A DNA stretch of 64,000 nt from NCBI GenBank assembly GCA_964423615.1, contig CAYRFQ010000037.1, forward strand, positions 1-64,000, read 5' to 3'. The stretch comes from CAYRFQ01 sp964423615 (GTDB lineage: Bacteria; Planctomycetota; Planctomycetia; Gemmatales; Gemmataceae). The notes under the pieces were generated by a model. It did not search any database, was not told the DNA's origin, and saw nothing but the letters and a program-made list of their open reading frames with translations. This document shows, piece by piece, positions 44,452-53,508 of this stretch. How positions within the stretch are numbered: position 1 is the first letter of the stretch; each line of letters opens with the position of its first letter. The position numbers and the translations under genes are program-made.

Positions 44452-47400
44452 ATGGTGAAGAAACAAAAAACGAAAGAGCTAGAACTAAAGAATGCAGCCA
44501 AGTTAAGCAAGACGGCCCTGAAAGCACTGATCCAAGACTTCCAACGGCTGGAAGGCCTCAGCGCAGATGTCTCCGAAAAGCTCATTCGGTACATCGTCGA
44601 TGGCACTGACGAAGAGGTCCTCCTCTCAGTAGGCAACTTGAAGGACGTGGAGAAAACCTACCTCCTTGCGTTTTCCAAGTTCCAGCACTGGGAACTGACT
44701 CTGAAGATCCGTGGAGATCGAATTCCTTTCCTTTTTCCCAAAGAAAAGGTAGCCGTAGAATTCTTCGTTCGACTCGGGGAGGTTTACGAGGCCATTGCCA
44801 GGACGAACACCAAACACAAGATCCAACTCCCGGAGGGTTGGCCGTTGTGGTTGGTAGTATTACTCCGCGAATTAATAGTCCTCTTCAACACCACAAGATA
44901 CGCAGACAAGCAACTCCCAAAGTGGGATGTCCAGCGTTTCCGTGAACTGTTCCATGCCGGAGAGTTACCTTCTGGTCAGTTAGTACACTTGGCCTTGAAC
45001 CAGAATTTGCAACACGCTGTTCTCGGTTCCTACTATTACTACCGGTCGCAGCTGTTGGAACTCTCGACTGGATGGAAGGAATACTTGCAGAGTCACGTCG
45101 ATGAGATTCGCTCGGCGTTCGATGAGATTTCGAGTGAAACACAGAGAGCTTATGCAATCGGATTCCTCGAAGACACGGATTTTGACTTTGCCCCAATTCT
45201 TGATTCGATGAGTGACTCTGCGACATCTACCACGAAATCCCTCCGCGAAACTGCCCTCCCAGTCTTGGAAAGGCATAAAGACCAAGCTCGCCCCCACCTT
45301 GAGAAGTTGCTGAGAGAAGGACCGGCTGGCGTACGCGAACAGGCCATCAACGTGCTTTGGCACCTTTATGCGAAGGACGCGGAAGAGACCCTGCGGAATC
45401 ATCTGGAGAACGAAAAGTCGGACAAGCTCAAACAACATATCGAGCGGTTACTCGCAGCTCCCACGGGTGGTGAACCCATCGACTTTGGCCTTCCTCCGGT
45501 CCAAGTCGAAACGGGAAAGATCGATCTCCCGAAGGCAGCCAAAGACGCGATTCAAGAAATGTTCGAACGGGCCGACCAACAAGCTCTCCGAAGCTACGAG
45601 AGTGACCTGGAACGCCGAAACGATCCCGATGCTCCCGATTGGATCAAGAATCAACCAAAGCCGACCAAGCCAACCGCGATGAAAGAGAAGACCTTGAAAG
45701 AACTCATCGAGTTCGTCGAGGGAAAATCTGATCTTTCCACAAAGACCCGAGACGAACTTGCGAGGTATCCTTACAAATCCACTCTTAACGCTGACGCCCT
45801 GGCTCCCCCGAAGGTTAAACTCATCCATGTCGCCCGACTGGCGTGGGCCTTGGGCTATTTGTTGGAACAAGAAAGACATTACGGCAACAACTGGTACAAC
45901 CGTCAAGAACTCGAAGCCTATCGAGCCCGGTGCGAAGAAAAATTCGGTCTCCGCGAACTCGATGCCGTCGTGGCTACACTCCCAGGCGGGGAACCTGGTC
46001 GAATGGCCAGAGAGTATGTGCTCAGCAACACGTCGTGGATGAGCTTTTGCGATTGGGAGGCCGAGGCCATCTGGCCAGCGTTTGCCGAGAATCTCGAACT
46101 GCTTCAGGAACTGATCTCGCCGACATCGACCCAACGGAATCACTACTACTATAACCGAGCCGACCAACGACGCCTCGCGTTCAAGATTCTCGGTTACTTT
46201 CCCCAACTCCCGCCACAGTTCATACCCGTGTTGTGGCCCATAGCTCTCGGTCAGGCCAAGACGGAGCGGCCGCTTGCTCAAGAGGCGTTGGAGACGGTCG
46301 AGGGTAAGCTCGACCAAATCATTCTCACCCTCAAGGACTCGAAACCTGTCGTCCGCGCCGCGGCGGCGGAATGGTTGGGCCACATCGGCGACGCTTCTGC
46401 GATCGAGCCGTTGAAGGAAGCGTTCCGCAACGAAACCAACGAAGTCACGAAGGGCGAGATCATGTGGGCCCTTGAGAATCTCGAAGCCGACATCAACGAA
46501 TTTCTCGACCGGGACAAACTTTTGGATGAAGCGAAGGCAGGACTCAAGAAGAAAAAAGCCGATCCCAGCGATTTGGAGTATTTGCCACTCAAGGAAATGC
46601 CAAGAATACACTGGGAAGACACCGGCGAGGAAGTCTCTCCAGAAATCCTCAAGTGGTGGCTCATTCAATGTATTCAATTCAAGTCTGCTTCATGCAGTCC
46701 GCTCATGCAGCGATACTTGGACCTATGCCGCCGACACGAAACCGAGCAATTGACCCGTTTCGTCCTCACTCACTGGCTTGTCGAGGACACGAAGAGTTCG
46801 GCCAGCAGCGGAAAGGGATTACTCGCAATCGTGTCTGCTTGCGGAGATTTGCAATGCGCGAAGATGTGCGAGCAACACATCAAAAAATTTGGCGGTCAGA
46901 AGATGTCCCAGTGCAGGGCATTGATGGAAGCACTGTCATGGATCGACCATCCGCAAGCCATCCAAGTCTTGTTGGGATTCGCAAATCGCTTCCGTACGGC
47001 GAGTCTGCGAAAGGCGGCCTCGGACCATGTCCACGAACTCGCCGAACGACAAGGCTGGACGCTCGACGAACTCGGTGACCGCACGATTCCCGATGGTGGT
47101 TTTGCCAGGCCGAAGGACGAAAACGACGAACCCATCGGCGACGAGGCGAAACTCGTTCTCGATTACGGCGAACGCAAATTCACCGTCACGCTCAACGATG
47201 AACTCCAACCGACGATCACCAACGAGGACGGCAAGACACTCAAGAATCCACCGTCGCCCGGCAAGAACGACGACGAGGAAAAGGCCAAGGCCGCCAAAAA
47301 GATGTACTCTGATGCCAAGAAGACCGTCAAGGAGGTCGTCAAGCGGCAGACCGAACGATTCTACGAAGGGCTGTGCACACAGCGCTCGTGGAACTTTGAA

Positions 47401-48126
47401 GACTGGCAGAGATATTTGGCCGGGCACCCGATCGTCGGGAAGATTTGTGTACGGTTGGTGTGGGCGGCTTTTGAAGTCAAGAAACCAAAGAAGAAAGGTG
47501 CCGAGCCAACCGAGAAGTTACTCGGATGTTTCCGTCCCTTGGAAGACGGTTCCCTCACGGACGAAAACGACGAGGAGGTCAAATTCGATGAAGGCGCCAC
47601 GATTCGTCTGGCGCACACATGCACTGTGTCCAAGAAGGTAGCGAAAACGTGGTCGACTCACTTGGAGGAATATGACGTCACTCCCTTGTTTGATCAGTTT
47701 GGTCAGGATGCCTTTGAGTTGCCCAAGGACAAGAAAAAAGAAACAGCGATCAACGACTTCGAGGGATATATGATCACCACGTTTCAACTTCGAGGCAAGG
47801 CCACGAAACTTGGCTACATCCGAGGTGGTGCGGGCGATGGTGGGAGTTTCTACGAGTACACCAAACCCTTTCCATCGCTCGGAGTCCAGGCCGTGGTAGA
47901 GTTCACCGGAAGCTATCTCCCTGAAGAGGACATTCCAGCGGCCCTCCAGAGTTTATCTTTCGAGAAATACAGTGAAGGCGGGCAGGCCGGCTACTCTTAT
48001 AACGAGAAACTTCCGTTATCGAAAATTCCTCCGGTTCTCTTGAGCGAATGCTACAACGATATGAAGCAAATCGCCGCGGCAGGTTCTGGACACGATAAGG
48101 AGTGGCAGAAGAAGAGTTATTTTTAA
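44452..48126 (+). CDS. Large DUF4132 protein with HEAT-like repeats
   Basis: 1224 aa from the ATG at 44452. Lys-rich start, no signal peptide. HEAT-type units are clearest at residues about 630-680 (VRAAAAEWLGHIGDASAIEP, LKEAF). The C-terminal third (about 900-1220) matches DUF4132: FYEGLCTQRSWNFEDWQRYL, VRLVWAAFE, FRPLEDGSLTDENDEEV, IRLAHTCTVS, PLFDQFGQDAFEL, FEGYMITTFQLRGKATKLGY and GVQAVVEFTGSYLPEE. Homologues often carry an N-terminal WGR domain; none is visible here. The family is cytoplasmic, large and uncharacterised, and is found in MolR-like contexts. Between divergent and convergent neighbours, so monocistronic. Confidence 0.82.
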   Translation: MVKKQKTKELELKNAAKLSKTALKALIQDFQRLEGLSADVSEKLIRYIVDGTDEEVLLSVGNLKDVEKTYLLAFSKFQHWELTLKIRGDRIPFLFPKEKVAVEFFVRLGEVYEAIARTNTKHKIQLPEGWPLWLVVLLRELIVLFNTTRYADKQLPKWDVQRFRELFHAGELPSGQLVHLALNQNLQHAVLGSYYYYRSQLLELSTGWKEYLQSHVDEIRSAFDEISSETQRAYAIGFLEDTDFDFAPILDSMSDSATSTTKSLRETALPVLERHKDQARPHLEKLLREGPAGVREQAINVLWHLYAKDAEETLRNHLENEKSDKLKQHIERLLAAPTGGEPIDFGLPPVQVETGKIDLPKAAKDAIQEMFERADQQALRSYESDLERRNDPDAPDWIKNQPKPTKPTAMKEKTLKELIEFVEGKSDLSTKTRDELARYPYKSTLNADALAPPKVKLIHVARLAWALGYLLEQERHYGNNWYNRQELEAYRARCEEKFGLRELDAVVATLPGGEPGRMAREYVLSNTSWMSFCDWEAEAIWPAFAENLELLQELISPTSTQRNHYYYNRADQRRLAFKILGYFPQLPPQFIPVLWPIALGQAKTERPLAQEALETVEGKLDQIILTLKDSKPVVRAAAAEWLGHIGDASAIEPLKEAFRNETNEVTKGEIMWALENLEADINEFLDRDKLLDEAKAGLKKKKADPSDLEYLPLKEMPRIHWEDTGEEVSPEILKWWLIQCIQFKSASCSPLMQRYLDLCRRHETEQLTRFVLTHWLVEDTKSSASSGKGLLAIVSACGDLQCAKMCEQHIKKFGGQKMSQCRALMEALSWIDHPQAIQVLLGFANRFRTASLRKAASDHVHELAERQGWTLDELGDRTIPDGGFARPKDENDEPIGDEAKLVLDYGERKFTVTLNDELQPTITNEDGKTLKNPPSPGKNDDEEKAKAAKKMYSDAKKTVKEVVKRQTERFYEGLCTQRSWNFEDWQRYLAGHPIVGKICVRLVWAAFEVKKPKKKGAEPTEKLLGCFRPLEDGSLTDENDEEVKFDEGATIRLAHTCTVSKKVAKTWSTHLEEYDVTPLFDQFGQDAFELPKDKKKETAINDFEGYMITTFQLRGKATKLGYIRGGAGDGGSFYEYTKPFPSLGVQAVVEFTGSYLPEEDIPAALQSLSFEKYSEGGQAGYSYNEKLPLSKIPPVLLSECYNDMKQIAAAGSGHDKEWQKKSYF

Positions 48127-48148
48127 CCGAGCAACGATTGGGAACGTA

Positions 48149-48221
48149 GAATTGTTGAATTGTTGAATTGTTGAATGTGCCAGCAAGTAACATGCTTTTG
48201 CTCAGCGCAAAAGCATGTTAC
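48149..48221. terminator. 8-bp tandem repeat followed by perfect 15-bp hairpin
   Basis: Three gaattgtt units (48149-48172), then a perfect inverted repeat gtaacatgcttttgc (48187-48201) / gcaaaagcatgttac (48207-48221) with loop tcagc. It lies between the convergent DUF4132 and beta-helix genes. No T-run; a terminator or 3'-end stabiliser role is inferred. Confidence 0.6.
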
Positions 48222-48277
48222 GATTCTGGACTTTGAGAGCATGTCCAAACGCCATCCCGAACACAACCAACCTCAGG

Positions 48278-49855
48278 TCATGGCCCTTGATGGTTGGCTT
48301 TCAGAGTGTTTCCATTCACGATGTTATCCATGCCATCAATGGCAACCACGCTCAACTGTTTGCCATCTCCATAGGCTGTGTTGTTGAGCACATAACTAGG
48401 CGACGATGGTTTCTGAATTAGTATGGCCGTCTTCTCAAACTTTTCGATCGTGTTGTTAACGACAATCACGTCCGACTTTGTTGCTCGGACTGCATTCCGA
48501 TACCCGTGAAATTGATTTCCGATGATCTTTGCCTTCGAGTTGACCCAAACCCAAACAGCGGTTCCTTGATTCTGTGCCTTGCTAACGAAATGATTGTTCT
48601 CGAGCACTACATCTCCCTGGACTAACACGCCCGCCACTCCACCTCCGTTGATTCTGTTCTTGACCAGAGTGGCGGTCGAACCATCTTTGACCGCAACGAT
48701 CGGAGGCATTCCACCCTTACGAGTGAGTTTATTGTTCTGAATGAGAGCTTGGGATTGTCGAATGACCCCAATCGCAACCAACTTGTTGTTCGTACACCTG
48801 TTATTCAGAATCGTGACACTGGCCTTGTTTTTCGCTCCAATCCCCGCCATAAGATTTTCGCGACACTCGTTATCGATGATCAAGACATCTTGGGCACCAT
48901 CCGTCCCAATTCCCGCCATTTTGTTTTTGTAACACAAATTCTTACGGATAATCGGACTCGCATTGTCACGGGAGCCGATACCCGCCATGTCATTTTGATA
49001 ACATCGATTTCCCGCAATGATTGGTCGCGTTCCTTTCATACGGCTTCCGATCCCGGCTCGTCGGTTTTTAAAACATGTGTTTCCGCGAATGATGGCTTTC
49101 GACCCCTGTCGATTTCCGATTCCCGCCCGGATATTCTCATGACAAATATTGTTCGTTATGACTGGGTTCGCATTCCGACATCCAATTCCCGCGCGTAGAT
49201 TTTCATAACAACGGTTGTGACTCACGATCGGTTCGGCTCCATCAGCGATTCCTATCCCACCGCCCATGTTGCGGTACACAATATTATTGAGGACCAACGG
49301 AGCAATTTGGTGTTCTTCGAGCCCACGAATCGCGATTCCCACATGTCCGTTATGATGGACAAGACAGTGTTTGACAACACAATCGACGCCCCGGATTTCT
49401 ATTCCTGAAGTGCCATGACCGACGGTACCTTGTTCGTCTTTCAAGTCTTCTCCTCGGGTGGCGTGGTGTTGTTTCCAAACGGTTTCGTCATACTGTCCAA
49501 CTTTGGTAATGGTGAATCCGTCAAGGATGGAATCCGCCGCCATAATCACACCTGGCTTCTTTTCCTCGATACTGTTCCCGTCAAGGATGGTTGCCTCGGC
49601 ACGACGCAATCCGAGTTTGCCTTTGGAATTGTCACCATCACTCCTGACAATAATCCGGGGCTTCAACTGTATCCGTTCCTTGTAAACTCCTTGGGCAACC
49701 CGAATGGTATCTCCTGGCTTGGCGGCATCGATCGCAGCCTGGATTGTCTTGAACTGTTTGGGAACTCGGAGTGTCGCTCCGGAAGCGGGGGAAGCATACG
49801 AAAGAGCGAGAACGAGAGCGAGTTGGATGAGTAATTTCGAAACATGTACCATCAT
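48278..49855 (-). CDS. Exported right-handed parallel beta-helix protein
   Basis: 525 aa from the ATG at 49853-49855, with caggag about four bases upstream; a TTG six codons earlier is less likely. Signal peptide SKLLIQLALVLALSYASPAS. Then a DUF1565/pectate-lyase-type start (LRVPKQFKTIQAAIDAAKPG, DTIRVAQGVYKE) and about 15 beta-helix coils rich in NNxC and AGIG: HNRCYENLRAGIG, NNICHENIRAGIGN, GNTCFKNRRAGIGS. A roughly 23-residue period with conserved Cys and AGIG in each coil is striking. NosD-like proteins of this type bind or cleave polysaccharides; no catalytic residues can be assigned. Confidence 0.9.
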   Translation of the reverse strand: MMVHVSKLLIQLALVLALSYASPASGATLRVPKQFKTIQAAIDAAKPGDTIRVAQGVYKERIQLKPRIIVRSDGDNSKGKLGLRRAEATILDGNSIEEKKPGVIMAADSILDGFTITKVGQYDETVWKQHHATRGEDLKDEQGTVGHGTSGIEIRGVDCVVKHCLVHHNGHVGIAIRGLEEHQIAPLVLNNIVYRNMGGGIGIADGAEPIVSHNRCYENLRAGIGCRNANPVITNNICHENIRAGIGNRQGSKAIIRGNTCFKNRRAGIGSRMKGTRPIIAGNRCYQNDMAGIGSRDNASPIIRKNLCYKNKMAGIGTDGAQDVLIIDNECRENLMAGIGAKNKASVTILNNRCTNNKLVAIGVIRQSQALIQNNKLTRKGGMPPIVAVKDGSTATLVKNRINGGGVAGVLVQGDVVLENNHFVSKAQNQGTAVWVWVNSKAKIIGNQFHGYRNAVRATKSDVIVVNNTIEKFEKTAILIQKPSSPSYVLNNTAYGDGKQLSVVAIDGMDNIVNGNTLKANHQGP

Positions 49856-50159
49856 CAGACTCCTGTTGATCAAAACCCATCCCGCACCAATACAGGATGT
49901 TCGTCAGGGTAGACATCACTGGAATTGTGGATGACTTTCTTCGGCCATACGAGTTTTTCTATCGAGGTAGCCGGTGAGCTTTCTCGAACAGTGTGAGCGA
50001 ACGAAATCCTTTCATTTGGCAAGCACCGTTTGCCCGGGACATTCGGATTTGGGGATTCCCGACCTGGCGGCCATTCGTCGTGGGTCATAAAAAGACATGT
50101 GGAGTGAAAAAAGGTGCACTCCAAGGTAAGTTATATCACTCGAATTGGGGGAAGACCTC
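49856..50159. other. 304-bp divergent upstream region
   Basis: Lies between the divergent beta-helix and GYD-domain genes and should hold both promoters. No repeat or convincing promoter pair picked out by eye. Confidence 0.4.
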
Positions 50160-50453
50160 ATGCAACGCTACATCGCAACGATTAAGTTCACGCAGCAAGG
50201 GATTTCTAACATCAAGGAGACGTGCCAGCGAGCCGAGGCATTCAAGTCGGCTGCGAAGAGTATGGGGGTCGAAGTCGTTGACATTTACTGGACACTCGGT
50301 CCCTTTGACGGTCTCCTGGTCCTGGATGCTCCCGACGAAGCGACTGTTACGGCTGCCATGCTGCAACTCGGCACGCAAGGGAACGTCGAAACACAAACCT
50401 CTCGTGCTTTTAACGCTTCGGAGATGGGCAGTATCACCTCGAAGTTGTCGTGA
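50160..50453 (+). CDS. GYD-domain protein
   Basis: 97 aa. The ATG at 50160 has gggggaag upstream. The sequence YIATIKFTQQGISNIKETCQ, MGVEVVDIYWTLGPFDGLLV, LDAPDEATVTAAMLQLGTQG is the small GYD (dimeric alpha/beta barrel-like) domain, with GPFDG in place of the usual GxYD. Cytoplasmic, role unknown in the family. Two ctcggtgccgag mini-hairpins follow the stop. Confidence 0.9.
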   Translation: MQRYIATIKFTQQGISNIKETCQRAEAFKSAAKSMGVEVVDIYWTLGPFDGLLVLDAPDEATVTAAMLQLGTQGNVETQTSRAFNASEMGSITSKLS

Positions 50454-50959
50454 ATGGAGTCTTTTCCCTCGGTGCCGAGGAATCTTTTCCCTCGGTGCCG
50501 AGATACAGGCCACTTAATCCTCGACCCTCCGGAAATACGCCTTCAGCGACCCCCGCAAGGCGTAACGGTTTAGGGAATGGAAAATAACGACCAATGACGA
50601 ACGAGTAGACGAATCCTTCGCAAGTAGAAAAGACGCTCCTCATCGTCCCACATCGAAGTTGGTCGGTTCGAATTTCGACAGAACCGAGTCCTGGCGCCTC
50701 GGCAGTGACGAAGGCCACAGTTGGACGTTTCGCTTTGCTTGTGATCGACGTGGAAAGTCGACTGGATCAGAACAACTCCCTGCCACGATTTAAATATCGC
50801 GAACTTTTCCTGGTTCTTGCAAACCATATCTGTACAAGAACATTCGGAATTGTAGAATGACACACATCGTATTCCGTACATAGTCTCACAAAAACTGTGC
50901 TTGAGCAAAACGGTTATCACTGCCGCCTCAAAGCATGACGGGCCTCGGAGGAGTGTCTC
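50454..50959. other. 506-bp intergenic region with duplicated mini-hairpin
   Basis: A 23-bp unit containing tcttttccctcggtgccgag occurs twice at about 50459-50502; each ctcggtgccgag is a 5-bp-stem palindrome. The remainder shows no gene. Confidence 0.7.
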
Positions 50960-52393
50960 ATGAAGAAACACCGTTTGGTCGTTATTGGAGACAGTCTGTC
51001 GCAAGGTTTCATGAGCGGAGCCATCTACCGGACAGACATTTCTTATCCCGTTATGATCGCCGAAGCTCTCGGAGTGCTTAACGAATTTATCGTTCCGGAT
51101 TTTTCCGGCGAAGGTGGTTTGCCCTTGAACCTGGAGTTGATCCTGGGAGAGTTAAGCGACCGTTACGGCGAGCGCATTAACTGGTGGGAATACGCCACCA
51201 TGCTCACCGTGTTGCAATCACGCATGGACCGGACCGAGGACTATTGGGAACGCGGAAAAGGCTCTAAACCGTATCCGCAACGGGCGATCCACCACAACTT
51301 GTCCGTTTGGGGGTTCGAAGTCCGAGATGCTTACACGGTTACCGAAGGGGTGTGTCGACGTCAAATTCCGAATGCTACCGACGACTGGTTCAAACAGGTC
51401 CCCGAGATGCCGATGTATCGCACGGCTCGCAGGGTCTTGAATCCTCCGTTTGCCGACGACGTTATGGAGTTTCACCAGATTAAATGTGCGAAGCAACTCG
51501 CCGAGGAAGGAGGAATCGAGAATCTTATTGTTTTTCTCGGCGCCAATAACGCGCTTGGGACAGTGACATCTTTGAGCATTCGCCATTCCTCACCAGATGA
51601 TCTCCACAAGATGCCACACGAACGAACTTGCAACCTTTACCTGCCAGCGCACTTCAAGACGATCTACGAAGAACTGGCCGATCATGTGGAGCAAATCGGA
51701 GCCGATAACGTCTTTGTGGCCACAATACCGCACGTTACGATTCCACCTGTCACGCGGGGCGTTTCGAAAGGCCGGAGGAGATTGCAGGGAGGCTATTTCG
51801 AGTACTACACCCGTCCGTGGGTGTGGGATGAAAACTTCGACCCCGAAAAGCATCCGCACCTGACTCGCGAGGAAGCCAAGCAGATCGATCATTTTATCGA
51901 CGAGTACAACAAGGTCGTTAAAGAAACCGCGCAATCGCGAAACTGGCACGTTTGCGACCTTGCTAAAACGCTTGATGACCTCGCTTACCGCAGGAATCAA
52001 GATGCCCCGTCGTATCAATTTCCGCAAGGACTCAGAGACGCCTTGAAGAACAACTCAAACTTGAAGTATCTGGTGAACCAGGAGAAAGTTACCCTGGATA
52101 GTCGCTTTTTCACAACCCAGAACAAGCATCCTGACAAAATCGCTGAGGGTGGACTCTTCAGCCTTGATGGAATTCATCCAACGACCATCGGCTACGGGAT
52201 CATCGCCCATGAGTTCATAACAGTAATGGAAGCCAAAGGTGTGACATTCCCAAAGAAACTTGCCTGGGATGACATCGTAAAGGCGGACACACTGATCAAC
52301 AATCCGCCGAAGATGATGGCTTCGTTGCGCGATACGTTGTCCTTTCTCGACAAGAGAGGTTTGCTCTCGAGCATCCTGACACAGTTTCACTAA
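50960..52393 (+). CDS. SGNH/GDSL-type hydrolase
   Basis: 477 aa. The ATG at 50960 follows a strong cggaggag. Block I is VVIGDSLSQGF with the nucleophile Ser, a GANNAL segment near residue 200 resembles block III (GxND), and DGIHPTTIGYG near residue 402 is block V with Asp/His. No signal peptide, so it is probably intracellular, although the leader is short. Length is well above the minimal SGNH core (about 200 aa), with large insertions. Likely an esterase or acyl-hydrolase; the substrate is unknown. Confidence 0.85.
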   Translation: MKKHRLVVIGDSLSQGFMSGAIYRTDISYPVMIAEALGVLNEFIVPDFSGEGGLPLNLELILGELSDRYGERINWWEYATMLTVLQSRMDRTEDYWERGKGSKPYPQRAIHHNLSVWGFEVRDAYTVTEGVCRRQIPNATDDWFKQVPEMPMYRTARRVLNPPFADDVMEFHQIKCAKQLAEEGGIENLIVFLGANNALGTVTSLSIRHSSPDDLHKMPHERTCNLYLPAHFKTIYEELADHVEQIGADNVFVATIPHVTIPPVTRGVSKGRRRLQGGYFEYYTRPWVWDENFDPEKHPHLTREEAKQIDHFIDEYNKVVKETAQSRNWHVCDLAKTLDDLAYRRNQDAPSYQFPQGLRDALKNNSNLKYLVNQEKVTLDSRFFTTQNKHPDKIAEGGLFSLDGIHPTTIGYGIIAHEFITVMEAKGVTFPKKLAWDDIVKADTLINNPPKMMASLRDTLSFLDKRGLLSSILTQFH

Positions 52394-52486
52394 GGCCGTA
52401 TCTGTTTCTTGTTTCCCTGAGGGCAGGCTCAGAAGTAGAATCAATGCGACGTTGTATTGACTCTCCCGATCGAAAGGACCACACCC

Positions 52487-53272
52487 ATGAAACTCTCCAC
52501 ACTCGTAATCATGTTTCTCGCGATTGGATCGCTCTGCCCGTTCACGCCTGCGACCCTCCGAGCGGAAGAACCCAACACACTTTCGGCGCAGGAGAAGAAG
52601 CAAGGCTTTCGGTTGCTTTTCAACGGTGGCGATCTCGCCGGATGGAAGCACAGCGGCAACTGGATGGTCAAGAACGGTGAGATCACTCGTACTGGTCGAG
52701 GCGGAAGTCTTGTGTATCGTCAACGGAAGGTCCCGAATGACTTTGAGTTGCGATTTGAGTGGAAGGTTGCTCCCGGCAGTAACAGCGGGGTTTACTATCG
52801 TCCCGGACAATACGAGTATCAGATTCTCGACAACAGCAAACACCGCGACGGGAAAAATCCTCGAACTAGCGCCGCCTCGCTCTACTTCTGCATGGCGCCC
52901 TCGAAAGATGCAACCAAGAAACCCGGCACTTGGAATACTGGCAAGATCGTTTGTCAAGGGACTGTCATTCAACACTGGTTGAATGGTGTCAAGGTCATCG
53001 ATTTTGACTACGCCAACTCCAAGTGGAAGAAGAATGTCGAGATGCTGCGACTACGTGGAGGTAACCTCAAAGCACGCGGAGCGTATCTCACTCTGCAAGA
53101 CCACGGTGACCCAGTCTGGTATCGATCGATTCGGATGCGGACGATTCCAACAAGCGAGGGACTGGTTAGCGGCAACATCACTCCACAACCATTGACGCCG
53201 GAACAACTCGCCGCAGAGAAAAAGAAGCTGCAAGGCATTATCGAACGTCGCAAGAAGCAAAAGAACAAGTAG
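52487..53272 (+). CDS. Secreted DUF1080 (3-keto-disaccharide hydrolase domain) protein
   Basis: 261 aa. ATG at 52487; signal peptide KLSTLVIMFLAIGSLCPFTP. Core: FRLLFNGGDLAGWKHSGNW, MVKNGEITRTGRGGSLVYR, FELRFEWKVAPGSNSGVYYR, a YEYQILDN block and CQGTVIQHWLNGVKVIDFD are the signature of DUF1080, a concanavalin-like fold recently linked to hydrolysis of 3-keto-glycosides. Very abundant in planctomycetes. It sits in a run of exported carbohydrate-related genes (50.9-59.3 kb). Confidence 0.93.
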   Translation: MKLSTLVIMFLAIGSLCPFTPATLRAEEPNTLSAQEKKQGFRLLFNGGDLAGWKHSGNWMVKNGEITRTGRGGSLVYRQRKVPNDFELRFEWKVAPGSNSGVYYRPGQYEYQILDNSKHRDGKNPRTSAASLYFCMAPSKDATKKPGTWNTGKIVCQGTVIQHWLNGVKVIDFDYANSKWKKNVEMLRLRGGNLKARGAYLTLQDHGDPVWYRSIRMRTIPTSEGLVSGNITPQPLTPEQLAAEKKKLQGIIERRKKQKNK

Positions 53273-53508
53273 TTCCTTGCTTGCGATGATCCCGCAGAAT
53301 TGACATCCTTGAATGAACGTCACCTGTTGCTCGTGGCAATTCATGGGACAGTGTGAGAGCTTGTTCCGGGACAAAATGGCGTTGGTTATTGGAAGAAGTG
53401 CTTCGATCTGGCAAGATCGGAGTACTTTTCGTTTCTACCCCTCGTCACCAGGCTGAGGGCGTCGAAACCTCGAAGACACTGTTCCCATTCGAATCAAAGT
53501 GGACATGT

